Shown: positions 1 through 10,814, counted from the first letter of the stretch. The stretch: 34,532 nt of DNA from a bacterium HR24 (GCA_002898715.1 BEIA01000010.1:1-34532); one strand, 5' to 3'. The notes: generated by a model from the sequence alone, not told the origin. Translations and numbers: made by a program.

Positions 1-361
1 GCTGCCGGTGCTGGGCATCTGCCTGGGGCACCAGGTCGTCGCGCGCGCCTTCGGGGCGCGCACCTTCAAGCTCAAGTTCGGGCACCGGGGGGCCAACCAC
101 CCCGTGAAGGACCTGCACACGGGGCGGGTCTTCATCACCTCGCAGAACCACGGTTACGCCGTCGACCCCGATGGCCTGCACGGGGGCATCCAGGTCTCCC
201 AGGTGCACCTGAACGACGGCACGGTGGAGGGCCTCTGGCACCAGGAACTGCCGGTGCTGACCATCCAGTACCACTCGGAGGCGTCGCCGGGGCCGCTGGA
301 CAATGTCTACATCTTCGACCGCTTCTTGGAGATGGTGAAGGCGCACAGGGAGGCGAGATGA
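1..361 (+). CDS. carA: Carbamoyl-phosphate synthase small subunit, C-terminal part (5' end outside window)
   Basis: Class I GATase nucleophile motif [11 protein letters not shown] and C-terminal [11 protein letters not shown]; followed by carB. Confidence 0.95.
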   Translation, partial: LPVLGICLGHQVVARAFGARTFKLKFGHRGANHPVKDLHTGRVFITSQNHGYAVDPDGLHGGIQVSQVHLNDGTVEGLWHQELPVLTIQYHSEASPGPLDNVYIFDRFLEMVKAHREAR

Positions 362-813
362 GCATTCAGTTGCTGCGGGCCGGCCGACGTCACGCTGCGG
401 CCATCGCTCGGGTGGGGCAGGAGATCCTAGCCGAGATGGGTGCCCAGGCCGCCGCCTTGGCACTGCCCATGACCGCCGAAGGAGTGGCCCAACGCATAAC
501 TGCCTACCGCGGGCGCGGGGCCATGTTTCTGGCCCGGGACGGGCGCCGTCCTGTCGCCTTTGCCGCCCTGGAGCCCGATGCCAGCGACCCGGAGACCTGC
601 GTGCTGGGCGTGTGGGTGCTCAGGGACTACCGCCGCCGGGGCATCGGGCGGGAACTGGCGCTGATGGCGCTGGAAGTAGCCAGGGGCAAGGGGTATCGCC
701 GCTTGCGGGGCACCATACCGGAGGGGAACGAGGCGGCCCTGAGCTTCTTCGGTGAGCTGGGCTCGCTGGCCCAGGCCGTGGGCGGCGGCATGCAGTACGA
801 GCTGCCGCTGTGA
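358..813 (+). CDS. GNAT-family N-acetyltransferase
   Basis: GNAT core [39 protein letters not shown] overlap with carA stop. Confidence 0.85.
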   Translation: MSIQLLRAGRRHAAAIARVGQEILAEMGAQAAALALPMTAEGVAQRITAYRGRGAMFLARDGRRPVAFAALEPDASDPETCVLGVWVLRDYRRRGIGRELALMALEVARGKGYRRLRGTIPEGNEAALSFFGELGSLAQAVGGGMQYELPL

Positions 814-849
814 AGAGATCTGTGAACGAGGGACAGGGAGCTGCAACGT

Positions 850-3800
850 ATGGATAGTCCGCGGAAGGTCCTAATCATAGGCTCGGGACCCATCGTTATC
901 GGGCAGGCGGCCGAGTTCGATTACTCCGGCTCCCAGGCCTGTCGCTCCCTCCGCGAGGAGGGCATCCAAACCGTCCTCGTCAACCCCAACCCGGCCACCA
1001 TCATGACCGACGAGGACATCGCCGACACCGTGTACATCGAGCCCCTCACGGTGGAGGTGTTGGCACGAATCATCGATAGGGAGCGGCCCGACGGCCTCCT
1101 GGCCACCCTGGGCGGCCAGACCGGCCTCAACCTCGCCGTGGCCCTGGCCGATGCCGGTGTCCTCGATGAGTACGGTGTAAAGGTCTTGGGCACCCCTATC
1201 GAGTCCATCCGCAAGGCCGAGGACCGGGAGCTCTTCAAGCGCCTGCTGGACGAGATCGGCGAGCCGCGGCCCGAAAGCGAGACGGTCACCACCCTGGAGG
1301 ACGCCCGGCGGGTGGCCAGGGAGCTGGGCTTCCCGATAGTGGTGCGCCCCGCCTACACCCTGGGCGGCACCGGCGGCGGCATCGCCCACGACATGGAAGA
1401 GCTGGAGCATATCGTCTCCATCGGTCTGAAGGCATCGCCCATCCACCAGGTACTGCTGGAGCGCTGCCTGCTCGGCTGGAAGGAGCTCGAGTACGAGGTA
1501 ATGCGCGACAGCGCCGACAACTGCATCACCGTGTGCAACATGGAGAACCTCGACCCCATGGGCGTCCACACGGGCGACAGTATAGTGGTGGCCCCGAGCC
1601 AGACGCTCACCGACAAAGAGTACCATATGCTGCGCTCGGCCGCCCTCAAGATCATCCGTGCCCTGCGCATCGAGGGCGGGTGCAATATCCAGTTCGCCCT
1701 GGCGCCGCGCCGGGAGATAGCCTCCTGGGCCCTCTCGCCCGAGGGCCGGCCGCCGTACTACGTCATCGAGGTCAACCCCCGGGTCTCTCGCAGCTCTGCC
1801 CTGGCGTCCAAAGCCACTGGCTACCCCATCGCCCGGGTGGCGGCCAAGATCGCCGTGGGCAAGAGGCTGGACGAGATCGCCAACCGGGTGACGGGCAAGA
1901 CAACGGCGGCCTTCGAGCCGGCTCTGGACTACGTGGTAGTCAAGATCCCCCGCTGGCCCTTCGACAAGTTCCCCCTGGGCGAGCGGCGTATCGGCACACA
2001 GATGAAGGCCACCGGCGAAGTGATGGCCGTCGCGCGCACCTTCGAGGAGGCATTGCAGAAGGCGGTTCGCTGCCTCGAGTTCGGCGGTCGCACGCTGTTG
2101 TGGGAAGACCCTTCCTGGACGGAGGAGCAGGTCCGGCAGCTCATTGCCGAGCCCAACGACCAGCGTCTGTGGGCCATCATGGCCGCGCTGCGCCGGGGCA
2201 TGGAGCCCATGCAGGTCTCGCTGCTGTCCGGCATCGACCCCTGGTTCGTGGAGAAGCTCGCCGGGCTGGTGGCGCTGGAGTGGAGGCTGCTGTCCGAGCC
2301 ACTGACGCCAGAGCTCCTGCGCTCGGCCAAGCGCAAGGGCTTCCCCGACCGCGACATCGCCACCCTGGCTGACATGCTGCCCGAACAGGTGCGCGAGCTG
2401 CGCCAGAAGTGGGGCATCCGCCCCGTCTACAAGATGGTAGATACGTGCGCGGCCGAGTTTGAGGCCGAGACGCCCTATTTCTACAGCACGTACGAGGACG
2501 ACCCCGAGGCGGAGAACGAGGCCAGCGCCCTGGCGGGGCCTAAGGCGCTGGTCATCGGCTCCGGCCCCATACGCATCGGCCAGGGCATCGAGTTCGACTA
2601 TTGCTCGGTACACGCCGTTTGGGCGCTGGAGGAGGAGGGCTACCGGGCCATCATCGCCAACTGCAACCCCGAGACGGTCTCCACCGACTTCGACACCAGC
2701 GACCGGCTCTACTTCGAACCTCTGGACGAGGAAGGGGTGCGCGACATCCTAGAGAACGAGGCGGGCGACGGCGCGCCGCCGGCCAGCATCGTGCAGTTCG
2801 GCGGCCAGACCGCCATCAACCTGGCCGTGCCCCTGGACAGGGCCAACCTGCCCATCCTGGGCTCCAGCGCGGAGACCATCGACATCGCCGAAGACCGGGC
2901 CCGCTTCGAGGCCCTGCTGGAAGACCTGGGCATACCCCGCCCGCCCGGCGCAGCGGTGGAGAGCCTGGAGGAAGCGCTGGAGACGGCTGGCCGCATCGGA
3001 TACCCCGTGCTGGTGCGCCCCAGCTACGTGCTGGGAGGCCGCGCCATGGAGATCGTCCAGGGGCCGCGGGAACTGATACGTTATGTCGAGGAAGCCGCCC
3101 AGGTGGGGCAGGGCCGCGCCATCCTCATCGACAAGTACCTGGAGGGCATCGAGGCCGAAGTGGATGCCATCTGCGACGGCCACGATATCCTCATCCCCGG
3201 CATTATGCAGCACATCGAGCGGGCGGGCGTCCACTCCGGCGACTCCATGGCCGTCTACCCCGCCATCGGCCTCACAGCCGAAGAGGTGGAGACCATCGTC
3301 GACTACACGCGCCGCATCGCCCTGGAGCTGGGCGTGCGGGGACTCATGAACGTGCAGTTCGTTATCATGCGCGAGGGCGGCCGCTCCGCCGTTTATGTGC
3401 TGGAAGTGAACCCGCGTTCCAGCCGCACCGTGCCCTTCATCTCCAAGGCTACGGGCGTCCCCATGGTGCGCCTGGCGGTGAAGGCCATGCTGGGCAAGCG
3501 GCTGCCCGAACTCGGCTACCCCTATGGCCTGTGGCCCAAGCAGGGGTTGGTGGCGGTGAAGGCCCCCGTGTTCTCCATGTCCAAGCTGGCCGGCGTGGAC
3601 ACCCACCTGGGGCCCGAAATGAAGTCTACAGGCGAAGTGATGGGCATCGACCGCGACTTCCGCTCCGCGCTGGCCAAGGCGCTGCAGGCAGCCGACCTGG
3701 CGCTGAAGCCCGGCGGCGTCGTCCTGCTCTCCCTGGCCGATCGCACCAAACCGGAGGCGATCCCCATCATCCGCCGACTGGCCCAGGCGGGCTGCCGGCT

Positions 3801-4125
3801 GTATGCCACCGAGGGCACGGCGGCCCTGATCCGGGCCCTTGGGCTGGAGGTAGCCGAGGTCACCAAGCGGCTGGACCAGGGGCATCCCAACGTTATCGAT
3901 GTCATCGACCAGGGGCTCGTAGATGTGGTCATCAACACGCCCGAGGGCTCGCAGACAGCCACCCTGCGCGATGGCTTCTACATCCGGCGCGCGGCGGTGG
4001 AAAAGCGCGTCCCCTGCTTCACCTCGCTAGACACGGCCCGGGCAGCGGTGGAGGCCATGCTGGTAGACCCGGGCCACTACTCGGTCCTGCCCCTGCCCGA
4101 GTACCGCAACGGCGCCCGCCCATGA
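850..4125 (+). CDS. carB: Carbamoyl-phosphate synthase large subunit
   Basis: 1091 aa, two ATP-grasp halves ([22 protein letters not shown] and [21 protein letters not shown]), C-terminal MGS-like domain. Confidence 0.98.
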   Translation: MDSPRKVLIIGSGPIVIGQAAEFDYSGSQACRSLREEGIQTVLVNPNPATIMTDEDIADTVYIEPLTVEVLARIIDRERPDGLLATLGGQTGLNLAVALADAGVLDEYGVKVLGTPIESIRKAEDRELFKRLLDEIGEPRPESETVTTLEDARRVARELGFPIVVRPAYTLGGTGGGIAHDMEELEHIVSIGLKASPIHQVLLERCLLGWKELEYEVMRDSADNCITVCNMENLDPMGVHTGDSIVVAPSQTLTDKEYHMLRSAALKIIRALRIEGGCNIQFALAPRREIASWALSPEGRPPYYVIEVNPRVSRSSALASKATGYPIARVAAKIAVGKRLDEIANRVTGKTTAAFEPALDYVVVKIPRWPFDKFPLGERRIGTQMKATGEVMAVARTFEEALQKAVRCLEFGGRTLLWEDPSWTEEQVRQLIAEPNDQRLWAIMAALRRGMEPMQVSLLSGIDPWFVEKLAGLVALEWRLLSEPLTPELLRSAKRKGFPDRDIATLADMLPEQVRELRQKWGIRPVYKMVDTCAAEFEAETPYFYSTYEDDPEAENEASALAGPKALVIGSGPIRIGQGIEFDYCSVHAVWALEEEGYRAIIANCNPETVSTDFDTSDRLYFEPLDEEGVRDILENEAGDGAPPASIVQFGGQTAINLAVPLDRANLPILGSSAETIDIAEDRARFEALLEDLGIPRPPGAAVESLEEALETAGRIGYPVLVRPSYVLGGRAMEIVQGPRELIRYVEEAAQVGQGRAILIDKYLEGIEAEVDAICDGHDILIPGIMQHIERAGVHSGDSMAVYPAIGLTAEEVETIVDYTRRIALELGVRGLMNVQFVIMREGGRSAVYVLEVNPRSSRTVPFISKATGVPMVRLAVKAMLGKRLPELGYPYGLWPKQGLVAVKAPVFSMSKLAGVDTHLGPEMKSTGEVMGIDRDFRSALAKALQAADLALKPGGVVLLSLADRTKPEAIPIIRRLAQAGCRLYATEGTAALIRALGLEVAEVTKRLDQGHPNVIDVIDQGLVDVVINTPEGSQTATLRDGFYIRRAAVEKRVPCFTSLDTARAAVEAMLVDPGHYSVLPLPEYRNGARP

Positions 4126-4910
4126 CAGCAGAGCGGCTCCAGCTACAGCGGGCGGTGGTGCTCTCGCAGGAGGAGGTGTGCCGCGACACGTTCCTGATGT
4201 GGCTATCCTGCCCCGCCCTCGTGCGGGGGGCCGCCCCCGGGCGCTTCCTGATGCTGCGCTGTAGCGACGGCCTCGACCCCCTGTTGCCCCGCCCCATGAG
4301 CTACCACCGCTTCCGCGACCGCGACGGCGAGCGGCAGTTCGCCATTCTCTACGATGTGCGGGGCCGCGGCACCCTCTGGCTCTCCCGCCGCCGCCCGGGC
4401 GACGAGGTGCTGGCCTTCGGACCGCTGGGCAGGGGGCTACAGGTCCGCCCTGATGCCCGCAACCTGCTGCTGGTGGCAGGCGGCCTGGGCATCGCCGGTC
4501 TGGTGGCCCTGGCCGACGAAGCGGTCGCCCAGGGACGCTCGGTGACCCTCCTGGCCGGCGCCCGCACCGCCGTCCGCCTGCTTCCTCCGTCGTTCCTGCC
4601 CCCCGAGGTGGAGGTGGTGTACGCCACCGACGACGGCTCGCGGGGCCATCACGGCCCGGTAACAGCGCTGTTGCCGGAGTACCTGGACTGGGCCGATCAG
4701 GTCTTCGCCTGCGGCCCAGCGGCGATGTTCGCCGCCATGGCCGAGACCCTGAGAGCGCGAGCGTCGCGGCGGCCGGTACAGGTGCTGATGGAGGAGCGCA
4801 TGGGCTGCGGCACCGGCATCTGCTATGGCTGCGCCGTCTTTCCGCGTCGGGGCGGGGTGCGACTGGTCTGCAAGGATGGCCCCCGCTTCGACCTGCGCGA
4901 CCTGTTCTAG
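4122..4910 (+). CDS. pyrK: Dihydroorotate dehydrogenase electron transfer subunit (FAD/2Fe-2S)
   Basis: [19 protein letters not shown]...; C-terminal 2Fe-2S cysteines [36 protein letters not shown] overlap with carB. The tool ORF 2601..4910 is over-extended. Confidence 0.92.
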   Translation: MTAERLQLQRAVVLSQEEVCRDTFLMWLSCPALVRGAAPGRFLMLRCSDGLDPLLPRPMSYHRFRDRDGERQFAILYDVRGRGTLWLSRRRPGDEVLAFGPLGRGLQVRPDARNLLLVAGGLGIAGLVALADEAVAQGRSVTLLAGARTAVRLLPPSFLPPEVEVVYATDDGSRGHHGPVTALLPEYLDWADQVFACGPAAMFAAMAETLRARASRRPVQVLMEERMGCGTGICYGCAVFPRRGGVRLVCKDGPRFDLRDLF

Positions 4911-4967
4911 CGAAACTGTGAGCGCTCCGTCACGTTAGTATAATTGGGTAGGGCGCCAGCGGACCGT

Positions 4968-6374
4968 GTGCCCCTAGCGGGCGCAGACGCACGAGTAAGG
5001 TGCGGTGATCAGTGGCAAGCCCTACCGCCATGCCCGGAGGGCGCGCCTTTTCCCCTCCCGCCTCTGGCCTGCATCGCCCTGGCGGCTGCGGTGCTCCTGA
5101 TCAGCTGCGCCGCCAGCGACGCGACACTCCCGCAGCAGACGCCCACGCCGGCCGCCGCGACTCGTACACCCGAGGCCGGCGAGGCTGCGCAGCGCATTGC
5201 CGTGGAGCCCTACAGTGGCGACCTGCCCTCAGCCGCTGGCGGACGTCAGATCATAGACATCGTCAGCGGCTCTGTCAGGCCGCTCTCCTGTGTCGAGCAG
5301 GTGCGGGCGCAGCAAGCCGACCGGTCTACCTTTGGCTTCGTTAGCGGGAGCGGTCCGGAGTGGCTCATCGCCGGACAGGCCCGCGTCGTAGGCGACCGGG
5401 TGGAGGTGACGCAGGCGTTCCGCTTACGGGCGTTCGGCAGCGACGCCGACCAAGGCCGCTGGCTCGTTCAGGGAGCCGGATGGCCACCCGATTCCAGGCA
5501 GTTCGCGCTATGGACGGAGCCTTTCTCCTCGGCAGCGTCTTTCGGGAAGGACGATGCCTCCGAGCTTTACGTGTTCGACAGCGAGACTGGCAGCTTGCTC
5601 AGGCTGTTCGGCACCACCGGCCTGATCGGGGACGCGGAGTGGTCGCCGCAGGGAGACCGCCTCGCTGTCATGTATCGGGCACCGGGCCTGCGGGTCGCCA
5701 TTGTATCGGCGGCGGGGGGCCCGCCGGTAGAGGTGCAGGCGCCGGCGGGCATGGAGCTCGTCCTGGCATCCCGCTGTCGCGACCTCTTTCGGGCGTCCTG
5801 CTGGTCGCCCGACGGGTCGCTCGTAGCATTGGAAAGAGCGGGCGCCAACTGGCCTGAAGGCATCTACGTTGCCACGGCGGACGGCAGCAGGCTTCAGGCG
5901 GTGGTCGAGGGGCCGGCGAGCTTCGTGCAATGGGGTCCTGACAGCAGGTCGCTTCTGGCACTCGTCGGGCAGGAGGGCGCTGCCTGGGAATTGCAGGTGC
6001 GTTACCTGGACGGACGCCAGCCGGTGCGCATCGGCGAGGCCTGGTTTGCCGGGTGGTCTCCCGACGGCCGCCTGATCGCCTACACTCGAGGCGAGTGCGC
6101 CGCGCAGGAACTGGTGCTGACCGACCCATCGGGGGCTACATCGCGGGTGCTCGCGACTGGGCTGGGCGCAGTGCTGGGATTCGTGTGGTCGCCTCGCGGC
6201 GATTTCCTGGCCCTCTCCAGCCTCGGGCGGCCCACCGACAATGCGGGGCTGCTGCTGGTCGAGCCCTCGACGCGGGCCGCGCACCGGCTCAGCAACGACC
6301 CGATGCTGGTCTCGTGGGCCCCGACAGGCGGACAGCTCATCGCTGCCCCCTTCGTGGGCGACCGGTGCACGTAG
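4968..6374 (+). CDS. TolB/WD40-like beta-propeller lipoprotein
   Basis: Lipobox-like LISC after a hydrophobic stretch; repeated WSPxGDxLA/WSPDGxLIAY blades. GTG 4968 is the likely start because a TATAAT box occupies 4939-4944; start uncertain. Confidence 0.75.
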   Translation: MPLAGADARVRCGDQWQALPPCPEGAPFPLPPLACIALAAAVLLISCAASDATLPQQTPTPAAATRTPEAGEAAQRIAVEPYSGDLPSAAGGRQIIDIVSGSVRPLSCVEQVRAQQADRSTFGFVSGSGPEWLIAGQARVVGDRVEVTQAFRLRAFGSDADQGRWLVQGAGWPPDSRQFALWTEPFSSAASFGKDDASELYVFDSETGSLLRLFGTTGLIGDAEWSPQGDRLAVMYRAPGLRVAIVSAAGGPPVEVQAPAGMELVLASRCRDLFRASCWSPDGSLVALERAGANWPEGIYVATADGSRLQAVVEGPASFVQWGPDSRSLLALVGQEGAAWELQVRYLDGRQPVRIGEAWFAGWSPDGRLIAYTRGECAAQELVLTDPSGATSRVLATGLGAVLGFVWSPRGDFLALSSLGRPTDNAGLLLVEPSTRAAHRLSNDPMLVSWAPTGGQLIAAPFVGDRCT

Positions 6375-6438
6375 TGGTCGAAACAGGGCGGGCCAGGCTA
6401 TACTCTTGCCAGCGATAACCCGAGGCAGGAGGTGTGCC

Positions 6439-7284
6439 ATGTCCGGCCACGTGTTGCGCGTGGGCAACATCGAGGTCATCGAGCTACTGGACACGCCCAT
6501 GGCCTTCCCCTTCGAGGCCTTCTTCCCCCAACAGGGGCCGCAGCCGTTCGAGGCCTACCGCCAGCTCTACCCGGGCGCCTACTCGCCCGATGGCCGCTTC
6601 CAGACCTATGCCCAGGCGTACGTGGTGCGGGCCGGCGGTCGCACCATCCTCGTCGATACCGGCGTGGGCCCCGGACCCCATGACTGGCTGGGCGGCGCCC
6701 GCGGCCGTCTCGTGGACGACATGCAGGAGAAGGGAGTACGCCCGGAGGACATCGATATCGTCGTCTTCACCCACCTGCATGGCGACCACGTGGGCTGGAC
6801 CCTGCAATACGAGGCCGGCTCTCCCCGGCCCACCTTCCCTCGCGCCCGCTACTACGTGCCCCAGGCCGACTGGGACTTCTTTACCGACCCCTCCCGAGTC
6901 GGCCAGTGGGGCACCGACAGGACCATCGTGCCCCTTAAGGACCTGGGGGCGCTGGAGCTGTTCAGCGGCGAGGTGACCCTGGCCGATGGGGTGACCACCA
7001 TGCCCACGCCGGGTCACACCCCTGGCCACACCAGCATCCTGCTTGCCTCGCTGGGGGAGCGGGCGCTCATCTGCGGCGACCTGGCCCACCACCCCGCCCA
7101 GGTGGACCAGCCCTCCTGGGTGCCCGCTTTCGACACCGACGGCGCACAGGCAGCGCAGACCCGCAGCCGGGTCCTGGACATGCTGGAGTCGGAGGGGCTC
7201 GTGGCGGTCTTCTGCCACTTCCCTGTGCCCGGTTTCGGCCGTGTAGTCAGGCTGGAGGGGCGTCGCGTCTTCCGCGCCCTGTGA
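6439..7284 (+). CDS. MBL-fold metallo-hydrolase
   Basis: HLHGDHVGW, TPGHTPGHTS and CGDLAHHP motifs; AGGAGG upstream of ATG 6439. Confidence 0.9.
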   Translation: MSGHVLRVGNIEVIELLDTPMAFPFEAFFPQQGPQPFEAYRQLYPGAYSPDGRFQTYAQAYVVRAGGRTILVDTGVGPGPHDWLGGARGRLVDDMQEKGVRPEDIDIVVFTHLHGDHVGWTLQYEAGSPRPTFPRARYYVPQADWDFFTDPSRVGQWGTDRTIVPLKDLGALELFSGEVTLADGVTTMPTPGHTPGHTSILLASLGERALICGDLAHHPAQVDQPSWVPAFDTDGAQAAQTRSRVLDMLESEGLVAVFCHFPVPGFGRVVRLEGRRVFRAL

Positions 7285-7298
7285 GAGAGCGCAGCGAC

Positions 7299-7334
7299 AG
7301 CATGCCCCGGGCCCCATGGGGCCCGGGGCATGCT
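7299..7334. terminator. 36-bp perfect palindrome between convergent genes; candidate bidirectional terminator/hairpin
   Basis: AGCATGCCCCGGGCCCCATGGGGCCCGGGGCATGCT equals its own reverse complement; no T-tract on either side. Confidence 0.6.
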
Positions 7335-7405
7335 AACAGACGCGCAGGCCCATCGGTCGCGCTCGTGCCCGGCCGACGGCTGGACGTCCGCGCAGACTAC
7401 GGTCG

Positions 7406-8506
7406 CTAGCCGCTAGCGGTCGATTGCAGGGCGAAGTGCTGCACGCTCGCCTTGGCCGCCACCCTCTGGGCGATATCCATGATGGCACGCGCCACCGGCG
7501 AGTCGGGGTCGGCCTCCACGATAGGCAGGCCACGGTCGGCCCCCTCTCTCACCGTCGGGTCCAGGGGCACCTCGCCCAGAAAGTCCAGCCCCAGGCGGGA
7601 CGCCACCTCCCGGACGAGTCCGTGGCCGAAGATGTCCACCCTGCCCTGGCAGTGAGGGCAGACGAAGTAGCTCATGTTCTCCACCACGCCGAAGACGGGC
7701 ACGTTCAGCCGCTCGAACATGCTCACCGCCTTCAGCGAGTCCTCCACGGATACGGAGTTCGGGGTGGTAACGATGACAACGCCGGTGACCGAGGCCTCCT
7801 GGGCCAGGCTCATAGAGGCGTCACTGGTGCCCGGCGGCAGGTCCACCACCAGGTAGTCCAGCTCCCCCTCCTCACTCCAGGGCACATCGTGCAGCAACTG
7901 GCGCACGCCCGTGCCGATCATGGGCCCCCGCCAGATGACAGCGGTGCCCGGCTTGAGCAGGAAGCCTAGAGAGACCACCTTCAGACCGTACCGCTCGACG
8001 ATGGAGAGGCCCCGCTCGGCCTGGAATCCGGCCGGCAGGCCCAGCATGGTAGGGATATTGGGGCCCGTCAGGTCGGCGTCCAGCAGCCCCACGCGGGCAC
8101 CGAAGCGGCGCAGGGCGAGGGCCAGGTTGACAGCGATGGTGGACTTGCCGACGCCTCCCTTGTTGGAGGCCACGGCGATGATGTTGCGCACGCCCTCTAC
8201 CGGCCGGGGACCGCGCTGCCGGGTGGCCCGCACCTCGGCCTGCATCTCCACCTCGGCATGCTCCACTCCGGGCAGGGCCAGCAGCAGTTCCTCAGCCTGA
8301 CGCTTCATCTGCTCGCGCACGGGACAGGCAGGCGTTGTCAGGGTGATGGTCACCTTCACGTTGCCGCCACAGATGGCCACGTCTTCGTCTTTAACGAAGC
8401 CGAGGCTGACGATGTCCCGGTGCAGGTCCGGGTCCTGGATGCGACTCAGGGCAGCCAGGACAGCTTCCCGGCTGACCTGACCGTCCTCAGGCCTCTTCTC
8501 GGCCAT
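7406..8506 (-). CDS. mrp: Mrp/ApbC/NBP35-family P-loop ATPase (Fe-S carrier) with N-terminal MIP18/DUF59 domain
   Basis: Deviant Walker A ASNKGGVGKSTIAVNLA; CPHC near C-terminus; N-terminal VSREAVLAALSRIQDPDLHRDIVSLGFV. Confidence 0.95.
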   Translation of the reverse strand: MAEKRPEDGQVSREAVLAALSRIQDPDLHRDIVSLGFVKDEDVAICGGNVKVTITLTTPACPVREQMKRQAEELLLALPGVEHAEVEMQAEVRATRQRGPRPVEGVRNIIAVASNKGGVGKSTIAVNLALALRRFGARVGLLDADLTGPNIPTMLGLPAGFQAERGLSIVERYGLKVVSLGFLLKPGTAVIWRGPMIGTGVRQLLHDVPWSEEGELDYLVVDLPPGTSDASMSLAQEASVTGVVIVTTPNSVSVEDSLKAVSMFERLNVPVFGVVENMSYFVCPHCQGRVDIFGHGLVREVASRLGLDFLGEVPLDPTVREGADRGLPIVEADPDSPVARAIMDIAQRVAAKASVQHFALQSTASG

Positions 8507-9176
8507 ATGCTGGACCTCCTGTCGGTGCCTCTTCTTCGATGTCCGATGTCTCCACCACGAAACGGCAGCACTCGGCCCCCCGCGCCATGAACTGCTCGCA
8601 GCGCACTGGGCGGCCGAGCAGCCGGCCGAGGAGGGCCATGTGCCACTGGCACACCTCCTCGTAGGACTGCGCTACCCGATAGTAAAGGCAGTTGTAGTCC
8701 AGTATCTCGAAGCCCTTTTCGGTGCGGCGCCACTCGGCCAAAGCCCCCTCTTCGGTCATCAGGCGGGCAAGCACCTGCACCCGTTGGGAAAGAGGCCTGC
8801 CTTCCACCAGGGGCAAATACTGGGCTGCAGCCTTCTCCAGCGCCCTCGCCAGAAGCCGTCGCCGCCTTTCGGAGGCGGAGACGTTGCTCGCTTCGGCTTC
8901 CTCCATATGCCCCACTTCCTCCAGGAGGAGCAGGGCCAGCCGGTCGTAGCGCTTGGGGTAGCAGTCGTGGCCGGCGGGGGTGAGGGCGTAGAGGTGATGG
9001 GGGCGGCCGCTGCTGCGACGCACCTCTCGGGAGGTGACCAGCCGGTCGCGCTCCAGGGCCATGAGGTGCTGGCGCACGGTAATGCGGGCGAGCCCCAACG
9101 CCCTGGCCAGGTCGTCGATAGTGGCATCGCCGTAACGCTTGAGGTGGTCGAGTATCTGTCTCTTAGTGGGGTGCAT
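8487..9176 (-). CDS. SufR-like winged-HTH transcriptional regulator
   Basis: N-terminal wHTH (TKRQILDHLKRYGDATIDDLARALGLARITVRQHLMALERDRLV); C-terminal cysteines VRCEQFMARGAECCRFVV; overlaps mrp start. Confidence 0.8.
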   Translation of the reverse strand: MHPTKRQILDHLKRYGDATIDDLARALGLARITVRQHLMALERDRLVTSREVRRSSGRPHHLYALTPAGHDCYPKRYDRLALLLLEEVGHMEEAEASNVSASERRRRLLARALEKAAAQYLPLVEGRPLSQRVQVLARLMTEEGALAEWRRTEKGFEILDYNCLYYRVAQSYEEVCQWHMALLGRLLGRPVRCEQFMARGAECCRFVVETSDIEEEAPTGGPAYGREEA

Positions 9177-9355
9177 GACGGCCCTTGGCGGCGGTGGTTG
9201 ACCCGCTCCCTAACATCCCGACTGTTACCCGATTTTAATCCGGGGCGGCTACCGTGTTGCGGTAAGCACCGTCCACTAGCAGTATACCATGGGGCGAGGA
9301 TGGAGGCACTGTTGGAAGGATTGATAAAGTGGAAACTGTAAATACCACCGATAGC

Positions 9356-9384
9356 TTGACAGCCGGCGGGCGCCTTGCTATACT
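9356..9384 (+). promoter_or_regulatory. Sigma-70-like promoter TTGACA-N17-TATACT
   Basis: Consensus -35 at 9356-9361 and TATACT at 9379-9384, upstream of the 9476 ORF. Confidence 0.75.
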
Positions 9385-9475
9385 GGCGGCGCTGGTGAAG
9401 ATTGTAACAAAGTCCCCTTGGGGACGCAACAAAATCGGCTGCGGCAACGTTAAACATTTTGAGGAGGTGAACGAA

Positions 9476-9739
9476 GTGAGCGAGGCGGCTGTGGAGGAGC
9501 GGGAGACTCAGGTGATAGAGTGCCGCCACCACTGGGTCATCGAGACGCCCAGCGGGAGCCTCAGCGTGGGCCGCTGCCGCCGCTGCGGCGCGGTGCGGGA
9601 GTTCCGCAACTCCATGCCCGACACCTACTGGGACGAGGAGTCCTCCGTGGGCGCCTGGGGCAAGAGGTCTTCGGCGGCGTCGGCCGGAGAGAAGGCCCAG
9701 GCAGGCGAGGCCGACAGCGAGCCGGCGCTAGCGCTCTAG
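9476..9739 (+). CDS. Small zinc-ribbon-like hypothetical protein
   Basis: CRHHW...GRCRRCGAVREF; GTG start with GAGGAGGTGA SD at 9461-9470. Confidence 0.7.
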   Translation: MSEAAVEERETQVIECRHHWVIETPSGSLSVGRCRRCGAVREFRNSMPDTYWDEESSVGAWGKRSSAASAGEKAQAGEADSEPALAL

Positions 9740-9762
9740 CACCTTCCTCGCGACGTGCGGAG

Positions 9763-9790
9763 GGGCCCCGCCGCGGCGGGGCCCTCTTTT
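9763..9790 (+). terminator. Intrinsic terminator
   Basis: GGGCCCCGCC-GC-GGCGGGGCCC followed by TCTTTT. Confidence 0.85.
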
Positions 9791-9854
9791 CCCGCCCCCC
9801 GCTGGCGCGTTCCAGACCGCCTTGTCCCGCGCCGCCCCTTATAATGGCCTCGAG

Positions 9855-10814
9855 ATGGACCTGCGAGTGCACATCGGTGGCGGCAAACGGGGGCTGGTGC
9901 TGGCCAACCCCGTCCTCACCGCCTCCGGGTGCTTCGGCAACGGCATCGAGTTCCTGCGCGTCTTCGACATCCAGCGCCTGGGCGGCATCGTCAGCAAGGG
10001 CATAACCTTGCGCCCGCGCCTCGGCAACCCCCAGCCGCGCATCGTGGAGACGCCGGCCGGCATGATCAACTCTATCGGCCTGCAGAACGTGGGCGTGGAC
10101 GCGGTGCTCCGGGAGCTGGCGCCTATCTGGGCCACCTGGAGCGTGCCCGTCATCGCCAACATCGCTGCCGAGCGCGTGGAGGACTATGCCGAGCTGGCCC
10201 GCCGCCTGGACGAGGCGCCTGGCGTCTCGGCCCTGGAGCTGAATATCTCCTGTCCCAACGTGGAGAACGGGCTCGAGTTCGGCTCCAGGCCCGAGCCGGC
10301 AGCAGCTGTTGTGCAGGCGGTGCGGCAGGCCACGGGCCTGCCCGTCATCGTCAAGCTGACGCCCACCGCCGGCGACGTGGTGGCCGTGGCCGCCGCCGTC
10401 GTGGAGGCAGGGGCCGATGCCCTGACCATCGCCAACACCTTCCCTGCCCTGAGCATCGATATCCAGCGCCGTCGGCCCGCGCTGGGATGGGGCTCTGGCG
10501 GCCTTTCTGGCCCGGCCATCCGCCCCATCGTCCTGAAGATGGTGTACGACGTTGCTCGCGCCGGCCTGGGCGTTCCCATCATAGGCTGTGGGGGCATCGC
10601 CACCTGGCAGGACGCGGTGGAGTACCTCATGGCCGGGGCCAGCGCCGTGCAGGTCGGTACGGCCACCTTCTTCAACCCGCGCGCCCCCCTGGAGGTGCTG
10701 GAGGGCTTGCAGGAGTTCCTGCGCCAGGAGGGCATCGAAGAGCTGCGTGAACTGGTAGGAGCGGCCGTTAGCGCGGGGCAGGCGAAAAAGGTGTATTCTG
10801 GGGCCGAGGGCTAG
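9855..10814 (+). CDS. pyrD: Dihydroorotate dehydrogenase, class 1B-type
   Basis: NPVLTASGCFGNG, ELNISCPNVENG, GCGGIATWQDAVEYLMAGASAVQVGTA; pyrK in same window. Confidence 0.93.
   Translation: MDLRVHIGGGKRGLVLANPVLTASGCFGNGIEFLRVFDIQRLGGIVSKGITLRPRLGNPQPRIVETPAGMINSIGLQNVGVDAVLRELAPIWATWSVPVIANIAAERVEDYAELARRLDEAPGVSALELNISCPNVENGLEFGSRPEPAAAVVQAVRQATGLPVIVKLTPTAGDVVAVAAAVVEAGADALTIANTFPALSIDIQRRRPALGWGSGGLSGPAIRPIVLKMVYDVARAGLGVPIIGCGGIATWQDAVEYLMAGASAVQVGTATFFNPRAPLEVLEGLQEFLRQEGIEELRELVGAAVSAGQAKKVYSGAEG

Noticed and set aside
871-2613. 580-aa minus-strand ORF opposite carB
   Set aside because: Antisense shadow ORF typical of high GC; carB is unambiguous on the plus strand
2601-4910. 769-aa plus ORF as a single gene
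   Set aside because: N-terminal two thirds are an alternate frame of carB; only the part from 4122 (pyrK) is real
6376-6404. Full promoter for the MBL hydrolase
   Set aside because: TATACT at 6399-6404 is good but no recognisable -35 at proper spacing; left unannotated
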